A DNA stretch of 64,000 nt from Achromobacter deleyi. Lineage in GTDB: Bacteria > Pseudomonadota > Gammaproteobacteria > Burkholderiales > Burkholderiaceae_B. This document shows, piece by piece, positions 9,622-20,785 of the stretch. A program made the translations under genes and the position numbers. Positions within the stretch are counted from its first letter, which is position 1; every line of letters starts with the position of its first letter. The stretch is from assembly GCF_016127315.1 (NCBI RefSeq), contig NZ_CP065997.1, positions 6,386,001 to 6,450,000 of the forward strand, given 5' to 3'. The notes under the pieces are model-generated. The model did no database searches. It was not told the DNA's origin and worked only from the letters and a program-made list of their open reading frames with translations.

Positions 9622-10911
9622 CTACACGCCGCCGTCCGTCATGCGGTACCACGTGACCACCGCGTTGACGTACAGGCGCCGCAACCCATAGAGCGGGAAC
9701 GGCGTCACCGGCGACAAGGGCACCGGCAGCGCCTTGGCATCGCCGCTGACGAGGTACTGCGCCATGGCGCGCCCCATGCTGGTCTGCAGGCCCACGCCGC
9801 GCCCCTGGCAGCCGATATCCACCAGCAGGCCGGGCTGCGGCTCGTGCAGGTGCGGCAGGTAGTCGCGGGTGATGGCCACGCGGCCGCACCAGCGGTATTC
9901 GAACGGCGTGCCGGCCACCTGCGGGAACATCTTCACCATCACCCGTTCCAGGTGGGCCCAGTCCTGCGGCCCCTTGGGCTCGCGGAACGGCCCGCGCCCG
10001 CCCATCAGCAGGCGGCCCTGGTGGTCCAGCCGGAAATAGAGCAGCAGGTTGCGGGTGTCGGAGGTGACCTGCCCTTCCGGGAAGATGCCCGCGCGCAGGC
10101 GCTCCGGCAGCGGCGTGGTGGCGACCTGGAAGGTGTTGGCGTCGATGATCGAGGTCTTCAGGCCTGGCAGCAGGTCGGCGCCGTAGGCATTGGTGCACAT
10201 CACCACGCGGTCGGCCGTCACGCTGGCGCCGCCCGCGGTGGTGGCGATCCACTTGCCGCCGTCGCGCTTGAGCCCGGTGACGGGCGTATCGGTGTGGATC
10301 ACCGCGCCCGCGTTCAAGGCGGCGCGCGCCAGGCCGCGCGCGTAGCTCAGCGGCTGCACCGCGCCCGCGCGCCGGTCGATCCAGCCGCCCAGGTAGCGAT
10401 CGGTGCCGATCAGGCGCGCCACCTGCGCCTTGTCCAGCGGCTGCGCGTCGGCGCCATGGCGCGCCCACTGCGCCGCGCGGGCGTGCGCCAGCTGCAGCGC
10501 CGCGGGATTGTGGGCGCCCTGGATCCAGCCGCTGCGCACGTGCGGCACATCCATTGCGTGCCGCTCGATCAGGTTGAACACCGAATCGGCGGTGGCGCCG
10601 GCAAAGCGCACCAGGCGCTCACCGCGCTCGCCGCCGAACATCGAGACCAGCGCATCGGGATCGTATTTGAGGCCCGGGATGACCTGGCCGCCGTTGCGGC
10701 CCGAACCGCCAAAGCCGATCTCGCGCGCCTCCAGCAGCACCACGCGCACGCCCTGCTCGGCCAGGTGCAGCGCGGTGCTCAGGCCGGCATAGCCGCCGCC
10801 CACCACCAGCACGTCGGCCTGCGCGGACTGCGCCAGCGGCTGCGTGTCCGGCGGCGGCGCCGCGGTGGCGGCCCAGAGCGACGGGGAAAGCGGAAACGGC
10901 GTCTGCGACAT
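9622..10911 (-). CDS. FAD-dependent amine/amino acid oxidoreductase (PuuB/OrdL type)
   Basis: The 429-residue protein belongs to the DAO flavoenzyme superfamily. It shows the dinucleotide-binding motif VLVVGGGYAGLSTALHL near residues 30-47, the GSGRNGGQV motif shared with gamma-glutamylputrescine oxidase (PuuB) and OrdL-like proteins, and the C-terminal GRVAITRDYLPHL / GCQGRGVGL region that closes the FAD site. It is the last gene after a polar amino acid ABC importer, 9 bases after the ATPase stop. I infer that it oxidises an amine or amino acid brought in by that transporter. The substrate cannot be read from the sequence. Confidence 0.82.
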   Translation of the reverse strand: MSQTPFPLSPSLWAATAAPPPDTQPLAQSAQADVLVVGGGYAGLSTALHLAEQGVRVVLLEAREIGFGGSGRNGGQVIPGLKYDPDALVSMFGGERGERLVRFAGATADSVFNLIERHAMDVPHVRSGWIQGAHNPAALQLAHARAAQWARHGADAQPLDKAQVARLIGTDRYLGGWIDRRAGAVQPLSYARGLARAALNAGAVIHTDTPVTGLKRDGGKWIATTAGGASVTADRVVMCTNAYGADLLPGLKTSIIDANTFQVATTPLPERLRAGIFPEGQVTSDTRNLLLYFRLDHQGRLLMGGRGPFREPKGPQDWAHLERVMVKMFPQVAGTPFEYRWCGRVAITRDYLPHLHEPQPGLLVDIGCQGRGVGLQTSMGRAMAQYLVSGDAKALPVPLSPVTPFPLYGLRRLYVNAVVTWYRMTDGGV

Positions 10912-10920
10912 GATGGTTCC

Positions 10921-11648
<728 letters not shown>

Positions 11649-11652
<4 letters not shown>

Positions 11653-12302
11653 TTGGCGGCACTCCTCTTTTCCAGATGCCGCACCAGCAAGATCAGCGGC
11701 ACGCACATCACCAGGTACATCAGCGCCACCAGCGAGAATACGGTGGCGTTCTTGAACGTCGACACGGCGATCAGCTTGCCCTGCAGGGCAAGCTCGGCCA
11801 CCGTGATGGTGGACGCCTGCGACGAGTCCTTGAGCATCATGATCATGATGTTGCCGTAGGGCGGCAGCACGATCTTGACGGCCTGCGGCAGCACCACGCG
11901 GCGCATGGTCATGCTCCAGCTCATGCCCATCGCCATGGCCGCCTCGATCTGGCCGCGGTCGATGGCCTCGATGCCGGCGCGGAAGTTCTCGGCCTGGTAG
12001 GCCGAATAGGCGATGCCCAGGCCGATGATGGCCGCCTGCACCGCCGTCAACGCGATGCCCATGTCCGGCATCACGAAGTAGATGTAGAACAGCAGCACGA
12101 TGATCGGGATGCCGCGCAGCAGGTTGATCACGCCCGCGCTGAACTTGGACAGGTATTTGTTGCCGGAGACCCGCATCAGCGCCCACACCAGCCCCAACAA
12201 CGTGGACAGGACCAGCGACCCGAGCGTCACCAGGATGGTGAGCTTGGCCCCCTGCAACAGGATCGGCAGGTACTCCGCCGCGTCTTTGAAGAATTCCGTC
12301 AT
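11649..12302 (-). CDS. Polar amino acid ABC transporter permease
   Basis: The 217-residue inner membrane protein has about five transmembrane helices and the HisM/GlnP-type EAA loop ([20 protein letters not shown]), which contacts the ATPase. The N-terminal [20 protein letters not shown] is typical of the family. An in-frame GTG at 12314 is an alternative start four codons upstream; I prefer the ATG at 12302 (MTEFFKD) because an AGGGGTG sequence lies just ahead of it. The gene is flanked by the binding protein and the ATPase in the usual order. Confidence 0.9.
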
Positions 12303-12356
12303 GACTCGATTCACCCCTACTGGGCCGCATCCGGGAAGCCGGGTCGCGGCCGGTCC

Positions 12357-12372
12357 GCGCGCCAGGGCGCGC
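12357..12372 (-). repeat. GC-rich intercistronic hairpin after the binding-protein gene
   Basis: A 6-bp perfect stem GCGCGC/GCGCGC with a 4-base loop sits in the 119-base gap between the binding-protein stop and the permease start. It has no T-run. Such hairpins often protect the binding-protein mRNA so that more of it is made than of the membrane parts; that role is inferred. Confidence 0.45.
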
Positions 12373-12421
12373 AGTCCGGGCGGACGCCTGTCACGGCGCC
12401 GCGCCCGCCATCAAACGGGCG

Positions 12422-13174
12422 TCAGCCGCCCAGCCCCCACTTCTTCAGGATCTGGTCGATGGCGCCATCGGCCTTCAGCTTGGCCAGCGCCTTGTTGATG
12501 CGTTCGAGCAAGGCGGTGTCGTCCTTGCGCGTGGCCAGGCCCAGGCTGCCCATGACGGTGGGCTGGTAGGACTGCGCCATCTTCAGGTTGGGATAGTTGC
12601 CCTGGGTCAGGATGTACGCGGCGATCGGGTAGTCCATGAAGCCGCCCTGGATGCGGCCGGCGTTGGCGTCGCGCATCATGTCGGGCGGATTGTCGTAGAG
12701 CTTTACTTCCTTGAACACGCCGCTCTTCTGGATCGGTTCGACGAAGGCGGTGCCGACCTGCACGCCGACCGTCATGCCCTTCATGTCGGCGAAGGACTTG
12801 TATTCCTTGTTGTCGCTCTTGAGCACCATCAGGCCTTCGCCGTAGCGATAGACCGGCTCCGAGAAACTCACCACCTGCTGGCGTTGCGGCGTGATGAACA
12901 TGGCCGCCGAAACGATATCGATGCGCTTGGAGGTCAGCGAACCGATCAGCGCGGAAAACGCCATGGGCTCGATCTGCACCTCGAAACCGGCCTCCTTGCC
13001 GACCGCTTTCACGATGTCGACCATCACCCCCTCGATGGAATTGGTCTTGGTGTCGAGAAAGGTGAACGGACTGCCGGTGGGCGTGGACCCCACCTTCAGC
13101 ACCGTCTGGGCCTGCGCGGCCGTGGCCGTGGACAATGCTGCGAATACAGAGACAACCAGAGTCTTGAATTTCAT
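12422..13174 (-). CDS. Periplasmic amino acid-binding protein of the ABC importer
   Basis: The 250-residue protein starts with a Sec signal peptide (MKFKTLVVSVFAALSTATAAQA, cleavage expected near residue 23) and has the solute-binding family 3 fold. Family marks include VGSTPTGSPFTFLDTKT, GVMVDIVKAVGKEAGF, the central DIVSAAMFITPQRQQVVSFSEP and GVQVGTAFVEPI. It delivers the ligand to the permease/ATPase encoded downstream. Ligand specificity (histidine, glutamine, cystine or another polar amino acid) cannot be decided here. It follows the XRE-cupin regulator by 90 bases on the same strand. Confidence 0.92.
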   Translation of the reverse strand: MKFKTLVVSVFAALSTATAAQAQTVLKVGSTPTGSPFTFLDTKTNSIEGVMVDIVKAVGKEAGFEVQIEPMAFSALIGSLTSKRIDIVSAAMFITPQRQQVVSFSEPVYRYGEGLMVLKSDNKEYKSFADMKGMTVGVQVGTAFVEPIQKSGVFKEVKLYDNPPDMMRDANAGRIQGGFMDYPIAAYILTQGNYPNLKMAQSYQPTVMGSLGLATRKDDTALLERINKALAKLKADGAIDQILKKWGLGG

Positions 13175-13264
13175 GACATTTCCTCATCTAGGCAAAGAGT
13201 TCCGGAGCGTGCCCGGAAGGCGGATGATCCCCAGTGTCATCGCGCCGATTCACTGCCCGCGCGC

Positions 13265-13939
13265 TCAAGGCGGCGGTTGCGTCACATCCCCCGCGGCTTG
13301 ATTGATATTCGAGATGGCCCAGATGACCTCGGTCGCCTGGGAGCCGGGATTGCGCCAACGCCGCGGCGTGCTGCTGGCGTAGCAGAAGCTGTCGCCTTCC
13401 TTGAGCAGCACGACGCGGTCGCCCACCCAGAGTTCGAGCGTGCCCTTGAGCACCACGCCGATCTGCTCGCCCTGCCCGGTCACGAACAGCTCGTTGCCGG
13501 TCGAACCGCCGGGCTCGATGGTGGCGCGGCACAGGTCCATGCTGCGGCACGCGGGCGGCGTGTACATCTCCTTGACGATGCCCTTCTCGCGCAGGTCGAT
13601 GTAGCGATGCGTGCCGGCGCGGGCGACGCGGCCGCCGTCCTCGCCTTCGGTGTGTTCGGCGTTGCGCAGCAAGGCGTTGACCGACACCCCGAACTCGCGC
13701 GCCAGCTGGTGCAGCGTCTTGACCGACGCCGAGCTCAGGCCGCGCTCGATCTGGCTGAGCAGGCCCACCGACATGGCGCAGGCCTGCGCCACGTCCGCCA
13801 GCGAGCGGCCGTGCTGCTTGCGCAATTGGCGCAGCTGCTGGCCCAGCCACATGTCGACGGCGGATTCGGGACGGCCCGCCGCCAGCGCTGGCCTGGACAG
13901 CGCGTCGGCATCACGCGGCACGGGAGAGGATCGGCTCAT
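13265..13939 (-). CDS. XRE-family regulator with C-terminal cupin sensor
   Basis: The 224-residue protein pairs an N-terminal XRE helix-turn-helix at about residues 35-90 (RKQHGRSLADVAQACAMSVG, GLSSASVKTLHQLAREFG) with a cupin_2 domain in the C-terminal half (IEPGGSTGNELFVTGQGEQIGVVL split over the barrel). Regulators of this type, such as PuuR and SutR, sense small ligands through the cupin and control amine or amino acid catabolism. It is first in line with the ABC importer and the oxidoreductase, so it probably regulates them and itself. An inverted repeat immediately before its start codon is a likely operator. Confidence 0.85.
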   Translation of the reverse strand: MSRSSPVPRDADALSRPALAAGRPESAVDMWLGQQLRQLRKQHGRSLADVAQACAMSVGLLSQIERGLSSASVKTLHQLAREFGVSVNALLRNAEHTEGEDGGRVARAGTHRYIDLREKGIVKEMYTPPACRSMDLCRATIEPGGSTGNELFVTGQGEQIGVVLKGTLELWVGDRVVLLKEGDSFCYASSTPRRWRNPGSQATEVIWAISNINQAAGDVTQPPP

Positions 13940-13940
13940 A

Positions 13941-13968
13941 TGAAAATTTCATTTTGATGTAATTTTCA
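13941..13968. promoter_or_regulatory. Inverted repeat before the XRE-cupin gene, candidate operator
   Basis: TGAAAATT (13941-13948) and AATTTTCA (13961-13968) form perfect 8-bp arms separated by 12 bases; within the left arm TGAAA-A-TTTCA is itself a small palindrome. The site is AT-rich in GC-rich surroundings and abuts the start codon, as expected for autoregulation. Confidence 0.55.
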
Positions 13969-14280
13969 ATACTAAGGAGCGAGGCGAGCCGCTACAACCT
14001 AGGAGCATCCCTAGGCCGATCAGGTCTTGGAAAAAGGGAAAAGGCTTGCGAATGAACCCCGCGCGATGAACGGCGGTACGCGGGCTGGCGCCGCGGGAAC
14101 GAGGGCAAGTGGAACGAGGACAACCGGAGGCCGGGGGCATCGACATGAAACCGGGATGCACGCATCCCGGCGCGGACCTCGGAAAAAGGCGCCTCGGCAA
14201 AAAAAATCGAGAGAGATGCGCCAGTCACGAAACCGACGCAAGCGCGTCCTGACGCAAGGCCAGGGGATGTGCCGGCCGGC
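13969..14280. other. Gene-free gap between trmD and the XRE-cupin gene
   Basis: About 310 bases hold no supportable gene on either strand. A short hairpin GACGC-AAGC-GCGTC (14235-14248) lies downstream of trmD but has only a weak T-rich tail on the minus strand. A pair of CCTAGG hexamers separated by six bases lies near 13999-14016. The ribosomal gene rplS, which commonly follows trmD, is not present in this gap. Confidence 0.6.
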
Positions 14281-15099
14281 TCAGGAAGCCTTGGGTTTGG
14301 ATCCGCGGCGGCGCTTGGCGGGCAGCGGCGGCAACGGCTCGCCGGCCAGTTCGGCCAGGAAGCGTTCGTCGGCCAGCGACAGCCACCCCTGGGCGCGGGC
14401 CGACTCGATCAGCTCGGGGCGACGCGCAACGGTCAGCGCCAGCGAGCGTTCACGGCGCCAGCGCGAGATGTTGGCGTGATGGCCGCTGAGCAGCGGCGCC
14501 GGCACCGGCGCGCCCTCATAGACCTCGGGGCGCGTGTAATGCGGGCTGTCCAGCAGGCCGGACAGCGTGTCGTTGAAGGAGTCCTGCAACGCGGAGTCGC
14601 CGTCGTTCAGCACGCCCGGCAACAGGCGCACCGCGGCGTCGATCACGGCGAGCGCCGCGATCTCGCCGCCAGACAACACGAAGTCGCCCAGCGAGATTTC
14701 GTGCGTGACGCAGCGTTCGATGAAGCGCTGGTCGACGCCTTCGTAGCGACCGCAGATGAGAATCAGGCCGTCGCTGGCAGCCAGCGCCTCGGCGCCGGCC
14801 TGGTCGTAACGCTTGCCCACGGGCGCGAGCAGCGCCACCGGGGCCGGCCGCAGGCCTTGGGCCGCGCGCGCCGCCTGGGCGGCGTTGACGGCGGCTTCCA
14901 GCGGAGCCGCCATCATCACCATGCCGGGGCCGCCGCCATAAGGGCGGTCGTCCACGGTACGGTGAGGATCACTGGTGAAATCACGCGGATTCCAGACATG
15001 CAGGGCCCACCGGCCCTGGGCATGGGCCCGGCCGGTGACGCCCAGGTCGCGCACCACCCCGAACATTTCGGGAAAGAGCGTCACGACATCAATGCGCAT
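14281..15099 (-). CDS. trmD: tRNA (guanine-N1-)-methyltransferase TrmD
   Basis: TrmD makes m1G37 in tRNAs with G36, preventing +1 frameshifting. The 272-residue SPOUT protein has the family start [13 protein letters not shown], the trefoil-knot SAM site ([13 protein letters not shown] and [16 protein letters not shown]) and the C-terminal [20 protein letters not shown]. Length is usual. Its ATG overlaps the rimM stop by one base (TGATG), so translation is coupled. It is the last gene of the rpsP-rimM-trmD operon here. Confidence 0.97.
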   Translation of the reverse strand: MRIDVVTLFPEMFGVVRDLGVTGRAHAQGRWALHVWNPRDFTSDPHRTVDDRPYGGGPGMVMMAAPLEAAVNAAQAARAAQGLRPAPVALLAPVGKRYDQAGAEALAASDGLILICGRYEGVDQRFIERCVTHEISLGDFVLSGGEIAALAVIDAAVRLLPGVLNDGDSALQDSFNDTLSGLLDSPHYTRPEVYEGAPVPAPLLSGHHANISRWRRERSLALTVARRPELIESARAQGWLSLADERFLAELAGEPLPPLPAKRRRGSKPKAS

Positions 15100-15716
15100 C
15101 AGAGATCCGCGGGCCAGTCGCTATCGATGCGGCGCGCGGCCAGATCGACGGCTTGGATGTGCGCGCGCACGAACGGAACGAGCATTTCGGCGGGCTTTCC
15201 CTTGGCGTTCAGGATAGGTTCGGGGCCGTCGGCTCCGACCTTCTGGCACAAGACTTTCAAGACGGCATGAGCGCCGTTATCCAGGACCTCGTCCACCACG
15301 CCTATGAGCGCGGCGTCGCCATTCGCCGTGGTGTACAGCGAGCAGCCAATGAGATCGACCCAGTAGTATTCGTCTTCTTCGGGCGCGGGGAAGGAACCCC
15401 GCGGCGCCTGCACGGAAAAACCGCGCAGCGCTTCGGCCTTGTCACGGTCGGCAATGCCAGCCAGCTGGGCCACCACGGTGGCGCCCTGCGAACGGACTTG
15501 CACGACCTTGTATGCGACAGGCGCAGACGCGACAGCGCCCCGCGCCAATTCAGGCACAGGGCGAGTCAACCACCATTGAGAAGCTGAGAGCAGCACTTCG
15601 GCATTGGCCGAATGCGGCTGCACCTTGACCCAGCCTTTCACACCGTAGGCCGCACTGATGCGACCCAGCTCGATCAAGTCCGCAGGCGCCGCGTTGGAAT
15701 GTGCGGCATCAGACAT
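15099..15716 (-). CDS. rimM: Ribosome maturation factor RimM
   Basis: RimM binds ribosomal protein S19 in the 30S head and helps late 30S assembly and 16S processing. The 205-residue protein has the N-terminal RimM beta-barrel ([19 protein letters not shown]) and the C-terminal PRC-barrel ([31 protein letters not shown]). It is slightly longer than the E. coli protein because of an insertion in the first domain. It lies about 70 bases after rpsP and overlaps trmD by one base. Confidence 0.95.
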   Translation of the reverse strand: MSDAAHSNAAPADLIELGRISAAYGVKGWVKVQPHSANAEVLLSASQWWLTRPVPELARGAVASAPVAYKVVQVRSQGATVVAQLAGIADRDKAEALRGFSVQAPRGSFPAPEEDEYYWVDLIGCSLYTTANGDAALIGVVDEVLDNGAHAVLKVLCQKVGADGPEPILNAKGKPAEMLVPFVRAHIQAVDLAARRIDSDWPADL

Positions 15717-15783
15717 GTGTCGGGCTATCGGTTTCGTACAGCGTAGCTAGAAACTAGCAGGGTTCAGGCGTGCGACGCGGGCA

Positions 15784-16044
15784 TTAAGCCGCGGCGGAAA
15801 CCTTGGCCGAGTAGTCCTTGACCAGACGCTCGACGGCCGGCGACAGCTGGGCGCCGTTGCTGGTCCAGTGTTGCACGCGATCCAGCGCGATACGCAGGTT
15901 TTCCGTGCCTTCGTTGCCGACGGGGTTGTAGAAACCCACGCGCTCGATGAAACGGCCGTCGCGACGGTTACGCGAATCGGTGGCCACCAGGTTGTAGAAC
16001 GGACGCTTCTTGGACCCACCGCGGGCCAGGCGAATCACCACCAT
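15784..16044 (-). CDS. rpsP: 30S ribosomal protein S16
   Basis: S16 is a small primary-level component of the 30S body. The 86-residue protein has the conserved start [20 protein letters not shown] and the signature [19 protein letters not shown]. Length is standard. An AAGGGATT sequence lies 5-10 bases before the ATG. It heads the rpsP-rimM-trmD operon and has a good promoter upstream. Confidence 0.97.
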   Translation of the reverse strand: MVVIRLARGGSKKRPFYNLVATDSRNRRDGRFIERVGFYNPVGNEGTENLRIALDRVQHWTSNGAQLSPAVERLVKDYSAKVSAAA

Positions 16045-16079
16045 AGGTAATCCCTTGAATTAGTTGTGAAAAACGGGAA

Positions 16080-16109
16080 ATTCTAGCACTTAAACAAGCC
16101 GGCTGGCAA
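16080..16109 (-). promoter_or_regulatory. Sigma-70-type promoter of the rpsP operon
   Basis: On the minus strand TTGCCA (16104-16109) and TAGAAT (16080-16085) are separated by 18 bases; each box matches the consensus at five of six positions. The predicted start lies about 30 bases before the rpsP ATG. Confidence 0.6.
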
Positions 16110-16548
16110 ATGCCCGTGCTGAATATCGAAAGAGGCGGCGCGATTTATACGCGAAAACACCACATATGCGCCACATATGCGCTACATGGGGGTATTCTAC
16201 AAAATCCGGGCCGGAGCCCGCCGCAGGCAGAGTGTAGCCCGTCACGGGCCGCCGTGCCGCGCCGGGGTGCACGAAAATCGCCCGGCGGCGTTTCCATCCG
16301 CGACGCGCCGCCCGACCGGCGCCCTTTGCAAGTGCGTGTGAAGCATGTCCCCGATTGGAGAGATCGGAATGTCATCCTGCGCCACATCCGCAAGCCCGCT
16401 CCCCCCTGCCGCGCCAGAACGGCGCCGCGCCTCCCTGCCCTTGCACACCCCGCGCCCGCGCAAACGTCCCCGGTTTCGCAGCGACTGATCGCGCCCCATT
16501 TCTCCCCCGCGTTTTCCCCCAACTTCCTCTACCGGAGGGTGCTACACC
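16110..16548. other. Gene-free region between rpsP and the secreted two-repeat protein
   Basis: No convincing gene is seen in these 439 bases. At 16161-16182 the undecamer CACATATGCGC occurs twice in perfect tandem, followed by a degenerate TACATGGG. The right end holds the leader of the downstream gene, with GGAGGG about ten bases before its ATG. Frames that are open here lack start context and family features. Confidence 0.5.
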
Positions 16549-17130
16549 ATGAAGAACCGTAAAACTGTCTTCACCCCTGTCGCGCGCCTGGCGGCAACAG
16601 GTCTGCTGGCGGGCATGCTGTCGCTGCCGATGGCGGCCCAGGCCCGGGTGGTCGGCGCCGCGCTGACCACCGCCACCGGCAAGGTCACCGCGGTGGATCC
16701 CGCCACCCGCACCATCACCCTGCAGGGCGCCAATGGCAATGTGGTAGATGTCCAGGCCGGGCCGAACGTACGTAATTTCAACCAGATCAAGCCGGGCGAT
16801 TCGCTGTCGCTGGACTATTACGAGTCGGTCGCCATCGACGTGCGTCCGGCCGGCTCCGGCGCCCCCGAGGTCGTCACCCAGACCGCCGGCACGCGCAGCG
16901 CCAAGGGGGCCAAGCCCGGCGGCGCCATGGGCCGGCAGACCACCATCACCGCCGAGATCTGGCACATCAACAAGAGCGCCAACCTGGTCACGCTGAAGGG
17001 ACCGCAAGGCGGCCTGCGCACGATCCAGGTGCAGGACCCCGCCCTGCAGGCGCGCCTGGCGCAACTGAAGGAAGGCGACCTGGTGGACTTCACCATCACG
17101 CAGGCGGTCGCGGCGGCGATCCACAAGTGA
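16549..17130 (+). CDS. Secreted protein of unknown function with two internal repeats
   Basis: I do not recognise a named family. The 193-residue protein starts with a signal peptide (cleavage expected after AAQA, residue 32), so it is probably periplasmic. The mature part holds two related blocks of about 55 residues, roughly 44-97 and 132-190. Both run V-x-A/N-x-D/N-x-A-x-x-x-(I/V)TL-x-G, then VQ, then (I/L)K-x-GD and a short strand (compare RTITLQGANGN with NLVTLKGPQGG, and IKPGDSL with LKEGDLV). This pattern suggests two small beta-barrel (DUF5666 or OB-like) domains. A clear Shine-Dalgarno and a strong terminator bracket it as a single-gene transcript. Confidence 0.8.
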   Translation: MKNRKTVFTPVARLAATGLLAGMLSLPMAAQARVVGAALTTATGKVTAVDPATRTITLQGANGNVVDVQAGPNVRNFNQIKPGDSLSLDYYESVAIDVRPAGSGAPEVVTQTAGTRSAKGAKPGGAMGRQTTITAEIWHINKSANLVTLKGPQGGLRTIQVQDPALQARLAQLKEGDLVDFTITQAVAAAIHK

Positions 17131-17148
17131 GGCGCTGCGCCGGAAAAC

Positions 17149-17180
17149 AAAAAGGCCAGCCCGGGGAGGCTGGCCTTTTT
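17149..17180 (+). terminator. Bidirectional rho-independent terminator
   Basis: GGCCAGCC (17154-17161) pairs with GGCTGGCC (17168-17175) across a 6-base loop. Five A residues precede and five T residues follow the stem, so it can stop both the plus-strand secreted protein gene and the minus-strand alaS/TusA-like transcript. Confidence 0.92.
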
Positions 17181-17195
17181 CATGGCGCGTGGAGG

Positions 17196-17451
17196 TCAGC
17201 GGCGGCGCAGGAAATGCACGCCGCGGCCGTCGGCCTCGTGTTGCGCGACCAGCACGTTGCCGGTCTGGCGGGCGAACGCCTGGAAGTCGCGGATGGCGTT
17301 GCGGTCGGTGGTCAGGACGCGCAGCACCTGGCCGCTTTCCATCTGCGCCAGGGCCTTCTTGGCGCGCAGGATCGGCAACGGGCAGGTCAGGCCGCTGGCG
17401 TCGACGTCCTGGTCGAAGGACGGCGCCGGCACGGCCGGCGCGGTGTCCAGA

Positions 17452-17465
<14 letters not shown>
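17196..17465 (-). CDS. TusA/SirA-family sulfur carrier protein
   Basis: The 89-residue protein has the TusA signature [18 protein letters not shown], whose CPxP cysteine carries persulfide sulfur, followed by the usual two-layer alpha/beta sequence. Relatives move sulfur for tRNA thiolation or molybdopterin synthesis, but many paralogues have unknown partners. The start ATG at 17465 lies inside the last codons of alaS (14-base overlap), so its translation is probably coupled to alaS. The frame stays open further upstream, but that part would sit entirely inside alaS and does not match the family. Confidence 0.87.
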
Positions 17466-20076
<2,611 letters not shown>

Positions 20077-20093
20077 CGTGGATGAAGCAGAAT

Positions 20094-20540
20094 TTAGGCG
20101 AATCTTTGATTATAGAGGGTTGTCGGCGCCTTGCATCGTCGGGGCCGACCCGCAGGCGGCGCGGCCGCCCTCGGATGGGCCCGGCGCGCCCGCGCCGACA
20201 GCCGGCCGCCCCGGAACACCAGGCCGTCCCAGCGGCCGGCCAGCACCACGTAGGGATCGCGACGCGCGTAAGGCAGGACCCGCTCGCCGGCGGAATCGAC
20301 GCCGAAAATGGCCGGCACCGCCTGGTCCGGCGCGAATTGCAGCCAGGTTTCGCGGCCGTCGTCGAACACCTGCAACGGCGCCACCGCCGGATCGCCGGAC
20401 AGCCGCCAACCGAAATCGTACGGCCGCGACGCGGCCCCGGCCGCCCGCCAGGACGCGCCGCTCGCCGGCCGCCCGGCCGGCCACGCCGCGCATCCGGCCA
20501 GGCTCGCCAGCCCCGCCGCCAGGAAGAATCTTCGTACCAT
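20094..20540 (-). CDS. Orphan VirB9/TrbG-like outer-membrane lipoprotein
   Basis: The 148-residue protein begins with a lipoprotein signal (lipobox SLAGC, cysteine near residue 17). Its central 85 residues follow the CagX/VirB9/TrbG pattern: [31 protein letters not shown] and [17 protein letters not shown]. VirB9 proteins form the outer-membrane ring of type IV secretion systems and are usually about 250-300 residues; this one lacks the N-terminal VirB9 domain and no other secretion gene is in the window. The start chosen is the ATG at 20540; another in-frame ATG is at 20549. It lies 17 bases before alaS and may be co-transcribed. Function unknown. Confidence 0.65.
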   Translation of the reverse strand: MVRRFFLAAGLASLAGCAAWPAGRPASGASWRAAGAASRPYDFGWRLSGDPAVAPLQVFDDGRETWLQFAPDQAVPAIFGVDSAGERVLPYARRDPYVVLAGRWDGLVFRGGRLSARARRAHPRAAAPPAGRPRRCKAPTTLYNQRFA

Positions 20541-20711
20541 CCACGCCACCTTCGGAAAGACGGCGGCCCGAAAGCGGGCCGCACCGCCATCATGGTGCCG
20601 GCGCCCCCGCCATCTTCACAGACCGGCATATACGCAGGGAGCAATCCATCCCGCCCCCCCGCCGGCGCCACGCAACCTCGCCGGCATCCCGCCCCGCCGG
20701 CCGCGGGCATG

Positions 20712-20740
20712 AAAAAAGCCCGGTTCGGAAACCGGGCTTT
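20712..20740 (-). terminator. Rho-independent terminator of the UgpB-like gene
   Basis: The 11-bp stem AAAGCCCGGTT / AACCGGGCTTT with loop CGGA is followed, on the minus strand, by a run of U residues (A-run 20712-20717). It lies about 45 bases after the stop of the upstream binding-protein gene. Confidence 0.92.
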
Positions 20741-20785
20741 CGGGTGGCCGGGCGGCGCCGTGGCGCCAGCCCGACGGACCTGCGA

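Noticed and set aside
6521..10468. A minus-strand open frame of about 1300 codons opposite valS
   Set aside because: It runs through the valS terminator and the neighbouring oxidoreductase in another frame, with a His/Val/Gly/Arg-rich composition typical of antisense shadows.
13999..14016. Two CCTAGG hexamers six bases apart between trmD and the XRE-cupin gene
   Set aside because: The hexamer is also the core of the efflux operator, but the flanks do not match and no promoter boxes were found, so a regulatory role is not supported.
20094..20540. The VirB9-like gene as evidence of a conjugative element or genomic island
   Set aside because: It is a single short gene between housekeeping neighbours, with no relaxase, other secretion genes, integrase, direct repeats or composition shift.
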